Below are positions 50,491-60,357 of a DNA stretch of 64,000 nucleotides, in pieces. The position numbers were made by a program, and so were the translations under genes. Numbering within the stretch: the stretch's first letter is position 1; each line of letters begins with the position of its first letter. Location of the stretch: positions 1-64,000 of the forward strand of contig CAJNDS010002533.1 of the NCBI GenBank assembly GCA_905221605.1, given 5' to 3'. A model generated the notes under the pieces. It was not told the DNA's origin. It saw nothing but the letters and a program-made list of their open reading frames with translations, and made no database searches. Source of the DNA: Symbiodinium natans. Taxonomy: Eukaryota; Sar; Dinophyceae; Suessiales; Symbiodiniaceae.

Positions 50491-51195
50491 ACCCAAAAAC
50501 CCTAAAACCAAAACCCTAAACTGTTTAAACCTAACCCCTTAAAAACCCTAAACCCTAAATACCAAATCCTACCCTAAACCCTATACCAGAACAGGCGCCT
50601 TACAAGGGGCCACCATCAAGTAGACCAACCCCGACATGCTACCACTATGCCTCTGTCCAACTGCCTGAAGAAAAAACAGCTCTGGTGTCAAAGCTCTACT
50701 GGGGTTTAGGGTTTAGGGGTTTAGGGGTTTAGGGGTGTAGGGTCTACATGGGCAGGTTTATTTTCCTTTTTGGGATACAGCTGCAATGTATCGAATGAAA
50801 AAGGCACCGCGGTTTACAGAACAAACTCTTTGTAGGTGGCTGTATCAAATCTGTGGTTACGGGGAATTAAGAAATAGGTGGCCTTCTCGCTTATGCATGG
50901 CTACACGCAGGGAAGTGCGGTACCCAACTCCCCAATTTCCCTGTATCCTTTTTTTGTTTCATGGGGTCTTGGGCAAGTCACGACGCCTCCTTCGGAGGGT
51001 GCGATTCATAGCTCAGGATAGGTGCCCTAAACCCTCAACCATCAACCCTCAACCCTAAACCTAGCCCCTAAACCCTAAGCCCCAGCTTAAAATGGTATAG
51101 GGAACTCTAGGTTTGGATAGCATGAGAGTTATACATGCCTGAACTCGCCCCAAAACCTACTGCTTTTTGAATCATATTGCTGCAAGTCCCCTTAG

Positions 51196-51511
51196 ACTCT
51201 GAGTGCCCCTAAACCCTAAATCCTAAACGCCCTAAACCCTAAACCCTAAACACTAAACCCTAAACCCTAAACCCTAGACCCTAAACCCTAAACCCTAAAC
51301 CCTGAACCCTAAGCCCTAAACCCTAAACCCTACACCCTAAACCCTACACCCTAAACCCTAAACCCTAAACCCTAAACTCTAAACCCTAACCCTAAACCCT
51401 AAACCCTAAACCCTAAACCCTAAACCCTAAACCCTAAACCCTAAACCCTAAACCCTAAACCCTAAACCCTAAACCCTAAACCCTAAACCCTAAACCCTAA
51501 ACCCTAAACCC
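51196..51511. repeat. Longest interstitial telomeric array, CCCTAAA
   Basis: About 44 units in roughly 315 bases. The left half is rich in variants (CACTAAA, CCCTAGA, CCCTGAA, CCCTACA), the right half is perfect. Confidence 0.98.
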
Positions 51512-51613
51512 AGATTCAGTACCCCGGCCCGACTTTGGCCTCACAATCTCATCCATCACTAGGTCGTCCGTTTGATGGTCGGTGCCCTGCGGTTGCGCGA
51601 TGTCACCCAAGAC
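51512..51613 (-). CDS. Candidate exon, acidic, minus strand
   Basis: The minus frame reads VLGDIAQPQGTDHQTDDLVM then DEIVRPKSGRGTES and meets GGGTTTAGGG; AACCGCAG inside may be the acceptor. On the plus strand the array ends AAACCCAG, so that strand could also supply an acceptor. Minus codons look better. Confidence 0.4.
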
Positions 51614-51792
51614 CCAAAACCATCCTCAACCCTAGTACCTTGGGGTAAAGAAGGAGCCCTGCAGAGTTTGCTCCATCGACTCTGATCGGGTACATGATTC
51701 CAGACTAGAGAGCATTCGAAAACCAAACCCTAAACCCTAAACGTGTGAGAACATACAGCTTGCAGGCTTAGTCCTTACCCAGAGCAACCTTG

Positions 51793-51933
51793 CTTGGAGG
51801 TTCATGGTACTTATTCGCCAATTCTATCTGTACTTACAGCTGTACTTGTAACCATATTAAGGCACTTAAGGGGCTTATCAGTGGGAAATAAGTACAGTTC
51901 TAATTGTTTAACAAGTACCATGAACCTCCAAGT
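51793..51933. repeat. PE-A palindromic element, complete
   Basis: CTTGGAGGTTCATGGTACTT at the left and AAGTACCATGAACCTCCAAG at the right are perfect 20-base complements; the best copy of the family and a good query sequence. Confidence 0.92.
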
Positions 51934-52405
51934 GAGGATGCGTGAAAACCCCCTATCCCGGAAGATATCACTGAATGACGTATTTGTTCTTGCTTACTCT
52001 TATCGTTTTCTCGAATTTTAGCATTATCCTGAACGTTATCGTTCTTTTCTAATTACTCTTTTCATTTTTCCGAGCAAAACGCACATCTGTTCATTTCGGG
52101 GCGCTTCCCTTTACTTTTCAACACCGGGGGTTTGTTCATAGGTATGGTAATGGAATCAGGTGGCTGTTGCGCTGTTTGCGGGGGCGGAACTGAAAACACT
52201 CTCAGCCAACCTAACCCCGTAACACTCAGCGATTCCCCACACACACTCAGCCCCTGCTTCCCAAACCACTGAACTGAACCCTAGCCCCTCAACCGCAAGC
52301 TTCTGAAACCGCTGATCGTCAACCAAATTCCAAACCATTCACACCATAAAGCTCCTAACAATCGAGTCTGTGCTTTCTGGAGTCCTTAAGGGCCTTCACC
52401 TTGGT

Positions 52406-52842
52406 TGTAAAGAAAAGGTTATGTGCCCACCCCACATGTGACCTACCGCCAGGAAGGCGACGATAGGGACACATGGGACACGCCGGCCTTAAGGGCTACC
52501 GGCACAGTTCTGCTCACACCCCCCACTTCAAGAGAGGCGTTGCAGCCATGCTGCAGCGGCGATTTTGAAGCCGCAAACAGAACATGTCTTTTGAGGGGCT
52601 TCAGGGCCAGCAGCACTGCATGGGAGAGCCTACAACAGATACCGCCACACAACTGCTTTGACATTCCACGACCTTCTTGGGTCACCTGGTCTCATGCAAC
52701 GCCCAGTGTAGAGCATACGGCTGATAACCTGTAAAGAAAAGGTTATGTGCCCACCCCACATGTGACCTACCGCCAGGAAGGCGACGATAGGGACACATGG
52801 GACGCGCCGGCCTTAAGGGCTACCGGCACAGTTCTGCTCACA
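52406..52842. repeat. Direct repeats of 113 bases flanking 211 bases
   Basis: Copies 52406-52518 and 52730-52842 begin TGTAAAGAAAAGGTTATGTG and end GTTCTGCTCACA; I find one difference (GACACGCC versus GACGCGCC). The second copy joins directly to PE-C. It could be a recent partial tandem duplication or a miniature LTR-like element; no primer-binding site or polypurine tract was recognised. Confidence 0.92.
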
Positions 52843-52966
52843 TTGGTAGCCCAGACCCTAAACCCTAAACCCTAAACCCCAAACAAGGGTACCCTTTCTG
52901 GGGTGGTTACTTTCTAATGGGACTCAGAACCAGAAAAATGCAAAAGGGCACCACTGGGCTACCAAG
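52843..52966. mobile_element. PE-C element interrupted by a telomeric tract
   Basis: TTGGTAGCCCAG, then CCCTAAA units with one CCCCAAA (about 52855-52884), then AAGGGTACCCTTTCTGGGGT and on to CACTGGGCTACCAAG. The bases TAACCATAT normally after CCCAG are gone. Confidence 0.82.
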
Positions 52967-53289
52967 AAACCCTCGCAATCCCCTTAAAACCCCCGAAACC
53001 CTAAAGCCCTACAAACCAGAAAGCATCAGTGGTGGCCTCAATGGCAGAGCCAAACTTCTGGCGCAAACGTCGAGGCCTCAAGACACGCTGCAGGAGTTAA
53101 GGCCCCTGTTTTGATGAATGTCGCGCTGCTGACGCAGCTGAAGTAACCAGGCACCCCGGCATGTGCAAGTAGTAGGAGGTAGTAGTTGTGAATGCAGAGT
53201 GCGCAATGCAGAGACACGTCCTTGCAGTTCTGAGTGCAGAAGCTGTAGGAGTTAAAGCCCTAAACCCTAAACACTAAACCCTAAACAAG

Positions 53290-53385
53290 GGCTCGCGCAG
53301 TAGCTTGTTTCTTCCTGTGAGGAGGAAGCACTTTTGGCTCAAGACTGACAGTACGAATGGCTCTGCGGCCCGAGATGTCGCCTGT
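53290..53385 (+). CDS. Candidate exon of exactly 32 codons
   Basis: ACTAAACCCTAAACAAG precedes and GTAGGGTTTAGGG follows, so both borders touch telomeric sequence. It reads GSRSSLFLPVRRKHFWLKTD then STNGSAARDVAC. In-frame at both ends (phase 0), basic and aromatic. CCCTAAA lies left, TTTAGGG right. Product unknown. Confidence 0.46.
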
Positions 53386-53389
53386 GTAG

Positions 53390-53515
53390 GGTTTAGGGTT
53401 TAGGGTTTAGGGTTTAGGGTTTAGGGTTTAGGGTTTAGGGTTTAGGGTTTAGTGTTTAGGGTTTAGGGTTTAGGGTTTAGGGTTGAGGGTTTAGGGTTTA
53501 GGGTTGAGGGTTTAG
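53390..53515. repeat. Interstitial telomeric array, TTTAGGG
   Basis: About 18 units with TTGAGGG and TTTAGTG variants at the right. Confidence 0.97.
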
Positions 53516-53518
53516 TAG

Positions 53519-53608
53519 AAGTATGGGCCCTTAACTTGGGTCCCCTGTTATACAACCCTGAAATAGACGAGACATAATAGGGCTCATACCTCGGATCCCT
53601 TGTAAATA
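53519..53608. repeat. PE-J palindromic element
   Basis: AGAAGTATGGGCCCTTAACT at the left and AGGGCTCATACCTCGGATCC at the right; compare 15546-15642. Confidence 0.65.
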
Positions 53609-53627
53609 CCTTTCAGCAAGGGTTTAG

Positions 53628-53735
53628 GGTTTAGGGTTTTAGGGTTTTAGGGTTTTAGGGTTTTAGGGTTTTAGGGTTTTAGGGTTTTAGGGTTTCAGGG
53701 TTTCAGGGTTTTGGGGTTTTAGGGTTTTAATTAGG
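53628..53735. repeat. Telomere-like array homogenised for TTTTAGGG
   Basis: About ten octamers TTTTAGGG with TTTCAGGG and TTTTGGGG variants; begins in normal heptamers. Confidence 0.93.
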
Positions 53736-54413
53736 GCCCATACTAAGGGCCCATGATTCCAACCTTAGAAAACTTCAATTGCTTGGGCACACTTGCCCTT
53801 TCTTTGAGGTACAAACGTGACCCGAGTGAACCCTCAGCAGAATTCCCAATTCATGTTTAGGGTTTAAGGCTTTGGGCTTCGGGCTTCGGGCTACATATCC
53901 TGAGACCGCCGCCCGCGCAGGAACTCTTCGGCGGCCTTTGCGTGTGCCTGGTGACTTTGGTGTTGTTACCAAGGGCCCCATCCTAAATCCTAAACCCTAA
54001 ACCCTAAACCCTAAAGACGTGAATCTCCACCCTGAAGCCCTCAACCATCCAACCCTGAGCCTAACCCAGACCCTGAACCAGACTTTTTGCCCGAGACCCT
54101 AAACCCTAAACCCTAAACCGTAAACTCTAAAGACTCTAAACCTTAAACCCTAAACCCTAAACCCTAAACCCTAAACCAATCTCTGATCAGCCCAAGTCAA
54201 CTGAAGTCCCCAAACCTCACCCTTCGAATCCGGTGCTGGGCTGACCGGCCCTCCCTGTCTTCTCCTTCTGTCCCAGCATATTTTGAAGGGCGATCCCCTA
54301 CCCTTAAACCCCTAAACCCTAAACCCTAAACCCCAAACCCTAAACCCTAAAACCCCAATCAAGGTTATATACAGTCCCGTTTATTTTATGGGTGATACCC
54401 TTCAACATTAACA

Positions 54414-54434
54414 CCCCCCCCCCCCCCCCCCCCC
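54414..54434. repeat. Poly-C run then A
   Basis: About 21 C followed by AAAG. 54440-55080 otherwise holds no recognised gene. Confidence 0.85.
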
Positions 54435-55373
54435 AAAGCGAACCCCCACTCCTGTCCTCGACTTCTTCTCGCGCACGGAGCGCCTGGAGTTCCTTGGCTT
54501 AACGAACCCAAAAAGCAACTAATATAGGGTCGAAAATAATTAGAATAGGGGTTTTGGGGTTATTCTAGTATAAGTACGAAGGGTCCATAAGAAAATATTA
54601 TTAGTAATTATTCCGACCTCCGTATGATATCAGAGTTTTCAGGTAGGGTCTCTGGGGTTTAAGGTCGGGCTTTGGGGGATGCGGACTTGGGATTTTGTCG
54701 GGTTAGAAGCTGCTCTCTTCCTGGCTGAGTCGGTTTCCTGTGGCTCTACGATGTATGCCGAAGGTCAATGCTTCTTTGGGCAGCTGCATGGTCCCTTAGT
54801 ACGGGCTCTTTATATGTTATAGTATTAGCAGTCGAATTATTTTTAGCCCCAAGAGACCGTGCCTTGCGTCCCTAGACTTGGAGATGAAGACAGGACATGA
54901 AGACAGAAGTGTCATGCATCTAGTTCCAGCTCCAGCGGTAAGACTCATGAACAGACGCGTGATATTCAGACCATGGGTTGACGGGGTCTCAAGGTGTGAT
55001 GGTTGAACAAGGCTGTGGAACAAGAGTCAGAGAGACACAGGCTAGTTTTGAGGTTATACTCCGGGCATGTGAAGTGACGGTTTAGGGTTTTATGTAGGGT
55101 TTAGGGAGGAGCGAAGCAAATGGTGTTGAAAGGAAGTTCAACGAAGGTACCATTCGAAGTAGAGACTGGAATAGTGGGGTTTCGGAACTAACTCTCCAAC
55201 ACCATGATCACCAGAGGAAAGAACGATGGTGACAGCGAAATACTCATGATGGTATGTTTAGAGCTTGATGCATTCCTGCGTTCCACCCTAAACCCTAAAC
55301 CCTAAACCCTAAACCCTAAACCCTAAACCCTGAACCCTAAACCCTAAACCCTGAAACCCTGTAACCCTGAAAC

Positions 55374-55461
55374 CCAGTCCAGCAAGGCGCCTTCAGGGGC
55401 TCGTATGGCTCATCTGCATGGCGCAGCACCTGCACGCGGCTCTCAACTAAGGGAGCACTGG
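55374..55461 (-). CDS. Candidate exon, minus strand
   Basis: AAAGGCCCAG precedes a minus frame reading APLVESRVQVLRHADEPYEP then LKAPCW, followed by GGGTTTCAGGG. RVxVLRHAD resembles the start motif of histidine phosphatases (R-H-G/A), but one motif is not enough. The plus strand is open as well. Confidence 0.36.
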
Positions 55462-55505
55462 GCCTTTGAGGTTTAGGGTTTAGGGTTTAGGGTTTAGGGT
55501 TTACG

Positions 55506-55566
55506 GCCACATTGGCAAAGCAGAACTGCCTCAGAGAAACGGCAGTGTTCGCCTGGCCCCTTTCGC
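55506..55566 (+). CDS. Candidate exon fragment between TTTAGGG arrays
   Basis: Reads ATLAKQNCLRETAVFAWPLS between two arrays of the same orientation. No clear splice border. Confidence 0.27.
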
Positions 55567-55637
55567 GGTTTAGGGTTTAGGGTTTAGGGTTTAGGGTTTA
55601 GGGTTTAGGGTTTAGAGCTTAGGGCTTAGGGTTTAGG

Positions 55638-55721
55638 GCATGTCGCACGGCAAAGCCGCAAGGCGGAGATGTTTCGCACATTTCTGAAGCCAGCTGCTCA
55701 ATCAAGCCTGCCCTTAAAACT
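55638..55721 (+). CDS. Candidate exon fragment between TTTAGGG arrays
   Basis: 28 open codons reading ACRTAKPQGGDVSHISEASC then SIKPALKT. Same-orientation arrays on both sides. Product unknown. Confidence 0.27.
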
Positions 55722-55769
55722 TAGGGTTTAGGGTTTAGGGTTTAGGGTTTAGGGTTTAGGGTTTAGGGC

Positions 55770-55863
55770 TCCAAGAACCAAAGGGAAAATGTTGAACTTT
55801 ATTGTTCCTACTAAATAAGGGAACCCAATAAGTTTAAAGTTCAACTATTGGCTAAGCAAGTAA
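55770..55863. repeat. PE-I palindromic element
   Basis: CCAAGAACCAAAGGGAAAAT at the left and AAAGTTCAACTATTGGCTAA at the right; TTCCTACTAAATAAGGGAAC in the centre. Confidence 0.76.
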
Positions 55864-56005
55864 GTCTTGACTAAAAATCTTGGCCACTGCAACTAGCATC
55901 ATCTCATCCAGTCTCCCATAAAAGACTTTCGTATAAGGCGGCCCCAACAAAGGAGGGTGGCCCCCTAACTAAGGAACATACCTTAAATCTTCTCAACATT
56001 TCCCA

Positions 56006-56106
56006 CCCAGAGAGCCCAATACCCCTGAATTGAGGAATATAGCTTAAATCCAAAAACTGGCTTTGAGGTATAGTCCTCATTTAAGGGGTTTGCGGGCTCT
56101 TTGGGC
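56006..56106. repeat. PE-D palindromic element, complete
   Basis: CACCCAGAGAGCCCAATACC at the left and GCGGGCTCTTTGGGC at the right. Confidence 0.82.
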
Positions 56107-56444
56107 ACATATTTTCAAATACAAGTCTTAATTTAGGGGTCTTCGGCTGATTCGCAGGCACTTGCAAGACTTGTTGCCGCCAATTCCGACAGAGGGTTTA
56201 GGGATAGGGGTTTTGGGGTGACCCAAACAGCCCCAATACCCTTAGGGTTTAGGGTTTAGGGTGTAGGGTGCCTTTTGTCCATTGCGATTGACAGCTCTGG
56301 CCTAGATCAGCACTCGCCCCCGAAACCGTTGCAATTGCTGATGGCCCGAAACTCTAAGCCCTGAACCCTGCACCCTGAACCCTAAACCTGAACCCTAAAC
56401 CCTAAACCCTAAACCCCAAACCCTAAACCCTAAACCCTAAACAG

Positions 56445-56570
56445 AAGCAGTCGGACAGCAGGTCTCCTTTTTCTCTTGTCTGGCGTGCTTTGGAGCACAA
56501 GTGGGGGTTCTCAAGCGGTGCCAAGTGCGCCACTACCGGCCTTTGGGCCATCCTCTTTGAAAACACTGAG
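56445..56570 (+). CDS. Candidate exon of 42 codons after CCCTAAACAG
   Basis: The array ends CCCTAAACAG and the frame begins at once: KQSDSRSPFSLVWRALEHKW, GFSSGAKCATTGLWAILFEN. It ends at GAG before GGGTTCAGGG. Tryptophan-rich, varied composition, no stop; one of the most convincing islands. CCCTAAA left, TTTAGGG-type right. Product unknown. Confidence 0.46.
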
Positions 56571-57306
56571 GGGTTCAGGGTTTAAGGTTTGGGGTTTAGG
56601 GTTTAGGGTTTAGGGTTTAGGGTTTGGGGTTTGGGGCCTGTAGACCCTAAACCGTGTTTGAGGTCCCTTCCCCTCAGCATCCCCCAATAATGACCCAAGA
56701 CTAGCAACGAAACCCACATGTTGCTTGAGCAAGGGCATCGCCTGCCCGTGCTACATCAGCTCGGCGTTATCGGTCTAAACCCTAAACCCTAAACCCTAGC
56801 AGAGTCTGTGGAGACAGTTGCAGTGACAGGGAATAGGGTTTAGGGTTAGGGTGTCGGGCGTAGGGAGACATGAGAAATAGAGAGAGATAAAGCGGCTAAC
56901 CTCGTTGGAGGGAGCATGTGTGGTAGAGCCATATAGATAGGTAGCTGCAGCCCATACATACCAAAAGCAAAGAGCCTGATTCAATGATGGAGTGGAGGCA
57001 GACATACCGACCCTGCCAAACTCCAAGCCCTGGGCCCTAAACTCGAAACCCTGCCCTGAGAACCCAAACCCACTTTTTGGCAGGTTTTGTGTAGAACTTC
57101 CCTTTTTTAGGATTCTCAGGAACCCTACAGAACAGTAGTTTTTGGGTTCTTAAGGCGAAGGCTCAGTCTAAGATCTGGGTTTCATACTACGCCTGGCTTA
57201 GGGCTAAAGGATTCGGGGTCCGGGTCACAAAGGTGCCGACGACCATCTAATTTGTGGCCCTAAACCCTAAACCCTAAACCCTAAACCCTAAACCCTAAAC
57301 CGCAAG

Positions 57307-57369
57307 GATGGCAAAAGGCAAAGAGCCCACAGCTTCGACCGTTGCAGCATCGGGGCTCGAGTTTCTTAG
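57307..57369 (+). CDS. Candidate exon with AAG/GT borders
   Basis: The array ends CCCTAAACCGCAAG; the frame reads MAKGKEPTASTVAASGLEFL and ends AG before GTTTCGG. CCCTAAA left, TTTAGGG right (57376 onward). Confidence 0.36.
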   Translation, partial: DGKRQRAHSFDRCSIGARVS

Positions 57370-57375
57370 GTTTCG

Positions 57376-57560
57376 GTTTAGGGTTTAGGGTTTAGGGTTT
57401 AGGGTTTAGGGTTTAGGGTTTAGGGTTTAGGGTTTAGGGTTTAGGGTTTAGGGCTTAGGGCTTAGGGCTTAGGGCTTAGGGCTTAGGATTTAGGGTCTAA
57501 GGCTTAGGGTTTAGGGTGTAGGGTTTAGGGTTTAGAATTTAGGGTTTACGGTTTAGGGTT
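57376..57560. repeat. Interstitial telomeric array, TTTAGGG with CTTAGGG block
   Basis: About 25 units; a middle stretch is homogenised for CTTAGGG (57445-57490). Confidence 0.96.
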
Positions 57561-57731
57561 TTAGGGTTTCGGGTTCGGGTGCAGGGTCTTTAGGACGTAA
57601 GACTTTTTAGGGGTTAGGCTTGTTTCTTAGGGTAGTTTCACGGTCCCTGAGTATGGGCCCTTAGATGGGATTTTCCCCTTCTATACCCTATATTTTGAAT
57701 TTAGGGTCTTATGGCTCTAGGGTTTTAGGTA

Positions 57732-57829
57732 GGGATGTTCCCCCTTGTGTAACAGTCCTTAATGGGATTATAATAGGGGGGAACTTTGATCACTAATCAG
57801 GACTTTTTCTATAAGGGGGAGCATCCCAA
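57732..57829. repeat. PE-B palindromic element
   Basis: GGGATGTTCCCCCTTGTGTA at the left and ATAAGGGGGAGCATCCC at the right. Confidence 0.84.
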
Positions 57830-58397
57830 ATTTTAGGGCTCAGGGCGCCCTTAGGGTTTCGGGTTTAGGGTATTAAGGCCAGAGTGTATTTCGGTAAGTT
57901 CCAAGCCTGACAGGAGTACCATGCCCGTTTAGGGTCTGATGGCTGTAGGTTTTTTCTTGGCTGCCCTCAGGAGGGTAGCTATAAATTAAGTTTTTAGCTG
58001 CCTTATGAAGAAACCCAATAAACCCAAAAAGGCTAAGGATCTAAAGTTACAGTAAAGCACCACAAAGACTACAAAGGTTCCTGAGTTTTGTGGTTTCACC
58101 TCTTTATGATTTGGGAATCGGGTGCATGTGGAACCGAAAAATTAGGACCGAGGTAGGCGCCTCTCGTGGGGCTGCTACCACACTGGTCACTGGCATGGAG
58201 AGGTGGGGCGATTATACTCTAGGAGTAGGGTTTAGGGTTTAGGGTTTTGGGTTTAGGTTTAGGGGTTAGGGGTTAGGGTTTAGGGTTCAGCCTTCGAAGC
58301 TTACGGATGGGGTGGGGAGCCTGCGATGGCAGGTAGGGGGTCCAGGTCTTTGGAGTCTCGGGATGGGGGTCGAAGCTCCAAAGTAGCTGCTGAAGCC

Positions 58398-58545
58398 CCT
58401 AAACCCTAAACCCTAAACCCTAAACCCTAAACCCTAAACCCTAAACCCTAAACCCTAAACCCTAAACCCTAAACCCTAAACCCTAAACCCTAAACCCTAA
58501 ACCCTAAACCCTAAACCCTAAACCCTAAACCCCAAACCCTAACCC
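58398..58545. repeat. Interstitial telomeric array, CCCTAAA
   Basis: About 20 nearly perfect units. Confidence 0.97.
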
Positions 58546-58547
58546 TA

Positions 58548-58616
58548 AGCTCCCACAAGCTCCATGAAGCTGCGTCGGCCATTCCGCCGAAGCTCTGCCG
58601 AAGCAAACTTTTTGGG
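58548..58616 (+). CDS. Candidate exon fragment
   Basis: Reads SSHKLHEAASAIPPKLCRSK then LFG between two CCCTAAA arrays. The array ends CCTAAG, which could be the acceptor. No donor. Confidence 0.27.
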
Positions 58617-58717
58617 TTTTGGGGGGCCCTAAACCCTAAACCCTAAACCCTAAACCCTAAGCCCTAAGCCCTAAACCCTAAACCCTAAACCCTAAACCCT
58701 AAACCCTAAACTTCAGC

Positions 58718-58939
58718 CTTGGGATGCTCCTCCCCCTTATGCGAAGAGAGGCCTGCATAGGGATTATAATAGCTAGGCTGCCCAGTAACCATGGCTTAAA
58801 CAGGGTGCCCCTTTTTTGCTTAAAGGGGTTTAGAAGGGAACCTAAACCCCCAAAAAGGGAATCAGGGTACTACTGGGCATCCTAGGAGTAGGAGATACTA
58901 TAATCCCTACTAAGGACTGCTAGCATAAGGGGGAACAAC
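58718..58939. mobile_element. PE-B element carrying a nested PE-C element
   Basis: PE-B left half TTGGGATGCTCCTCCCCCTT to ATTATAATAG (58718-58771); PE-C AGGCTGCCCAGTAACCATGG to TACTGGGCATCCTAG (58773-58889); then PE-B right half GATACTATAATCCCTACTAA to AAGGGGGAACA (58890-58939). Confidence 0.85.
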
Positions 58940-59362
58940 ACGCAGACCTCAATCTTTGGGGGTTTCCGAGAATAGAGGGTACCCTTTCTGGGGTCCCTTT
59001 AAAGGAGATTCTACTCTATTTGGGGTACAAAAGGGGTAGTTATCCCTACAATTGGAAATGCCCATTTAGGGTTGTCTTTCATGTCCACGGGGACCGAGTA
59101 GCAATGGCGGTTTAGGGTTTCCCGTCGGAGGCTTCCGAAGATTACGGCCCCTTTTGTGGTGGGGATCTCTTGCTGGCATTCTGCAAATATTTGGGTGTCT
59201 CCAAGGTGACCACATTTTTGGAAGCTATCCTGTCAATGTGAGATTAATTGCAGGGGCCAGCGACACCTGGAATTTGCGTCCAGAAACCCAGTAACCCTAA
59301 ACCTAAACCCCAAACCCCAGGCCCTAAACCCTAAACCCTAAACCCTAAACCCTAAACCCTAG

Positions 59363-59473
59363 CTTCAAATCTTCGCCCCAGAGCCTCGCCCATCCGTCAC
59401 AAGGTTCATTGTCAAGGCACGCCGGCATTCTTTGTCTTACAAGCTGAAGATATCGGCTTTGTATGGTGTTCAG
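59363..59473 (+). CDS. Candidate exon of 37 codons
   Basis: The array ends AAACCCTAG and the frame reads LQIFAPEPRPSVTRFIVKAR then RHSLSYKLKISALYGVQ, followed by GGTTTAGGG. The alternation of hydrophobic and basic residues in the second half looks like strands of a folded domain. CCCTAAA left, TTTAGGG right. Product unknown. Confidence 0.45.
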
Positions 59474-59844
59474 GGTTTAGGGTTTAGGGTTTGGCGTGCT
59501 GGGGTCTCTGAGCTAGGATGAATTAGTTGTCGGAACTCTTCGCGATGGCACTCCCTTTTCAGAGGCGCCCCCCTTTGTTTCGAAGGCTGTCTAGGGAATA
59601 GAGTTGAGGCTGAAAGCCGAAACCCAAGTGCTGCAGCTTCATCAGGGAGGACAGAAGCCTGCCAGGGCGAAAGTGTTCTGAAATGTGCGGCAGTGGCATT
59701 AGCTTATTGCTGAAGAAACCACCAAAGATGAATATAAATCATCCTCTATGCTACCCTAATGAATAAGAATATATACCACAGATTATGTCAGTATATACAT
59801 ATGTATATGTATAGATTTGTATTCTATGTATTTTATTTATTTTT

Positions 59845-59889
59845 ATTTATTTTTTCTTTTTTTTTTTTTTTTGGGGGGGGGGGGGGGGC
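59845..59889. repeat. Poly-T/poly-G junction
   Basis: About 16 T directly followed by about 17 G (with one C at 59890); the reverse-complement arrangement of the C/A junctions at 32077 and 34988. Confidence 0.9.
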
Positions 59890-60024
59890 GGTTCTTAAGC
59901 AAATCGTAGTAAAGGTGGCAGGTACAACTGACCACCATACAAACCTGCCAATGCAAACCACAGCCCTTGACCAACGCCAGCAGAAATACCATAACATATC
60001 ATCTACACTTCTATGGCATTCCGT

Positions 60025-60126
60025 AAGAATCCATGTACCTATATTTGTACAAGCTTGGGGTTTAAGGGGGGTTCCTATGTAGTAGCTTTAGGGTTCAAGG
60101 ACCATACGAAAGAGGCCCATGGATCC
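60025..60126. repeat. PE-E palindromic element
   Basis: AGAATCCATGTACCTATATT at the left and GGCCCATGGATCC at the right around GGGGGGTTCCTATGTAGTAG. Confidence 0.72.
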
Positions 60127-60357
60127 GCAAGGGTTGCAATAAGATGCATGGCCCATCATGGCACTGCATCGCACCCTAAACCCTAAACCCTAAACCCTAA
60201 ACCCTAAACCCTAAACCCTAAAGCCTAAACCCTAAACCCTAAACACTGCCTTGCGCGCGCGCATGTCGGCTCAACAGAGGTGACACACCTCCCCTTCGCA
60301 CCTCAACAGCAGGTGATGCTGCCACTAAACTACGGCCACGGCCCGTGCAACAAGCGA

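Noticed and set aside
52406-52842. LTR retrotransposon
   Set aside because: The 211-base interior is far too short, encodes nothing and has no recognised primer site; a simple duplication explains it.
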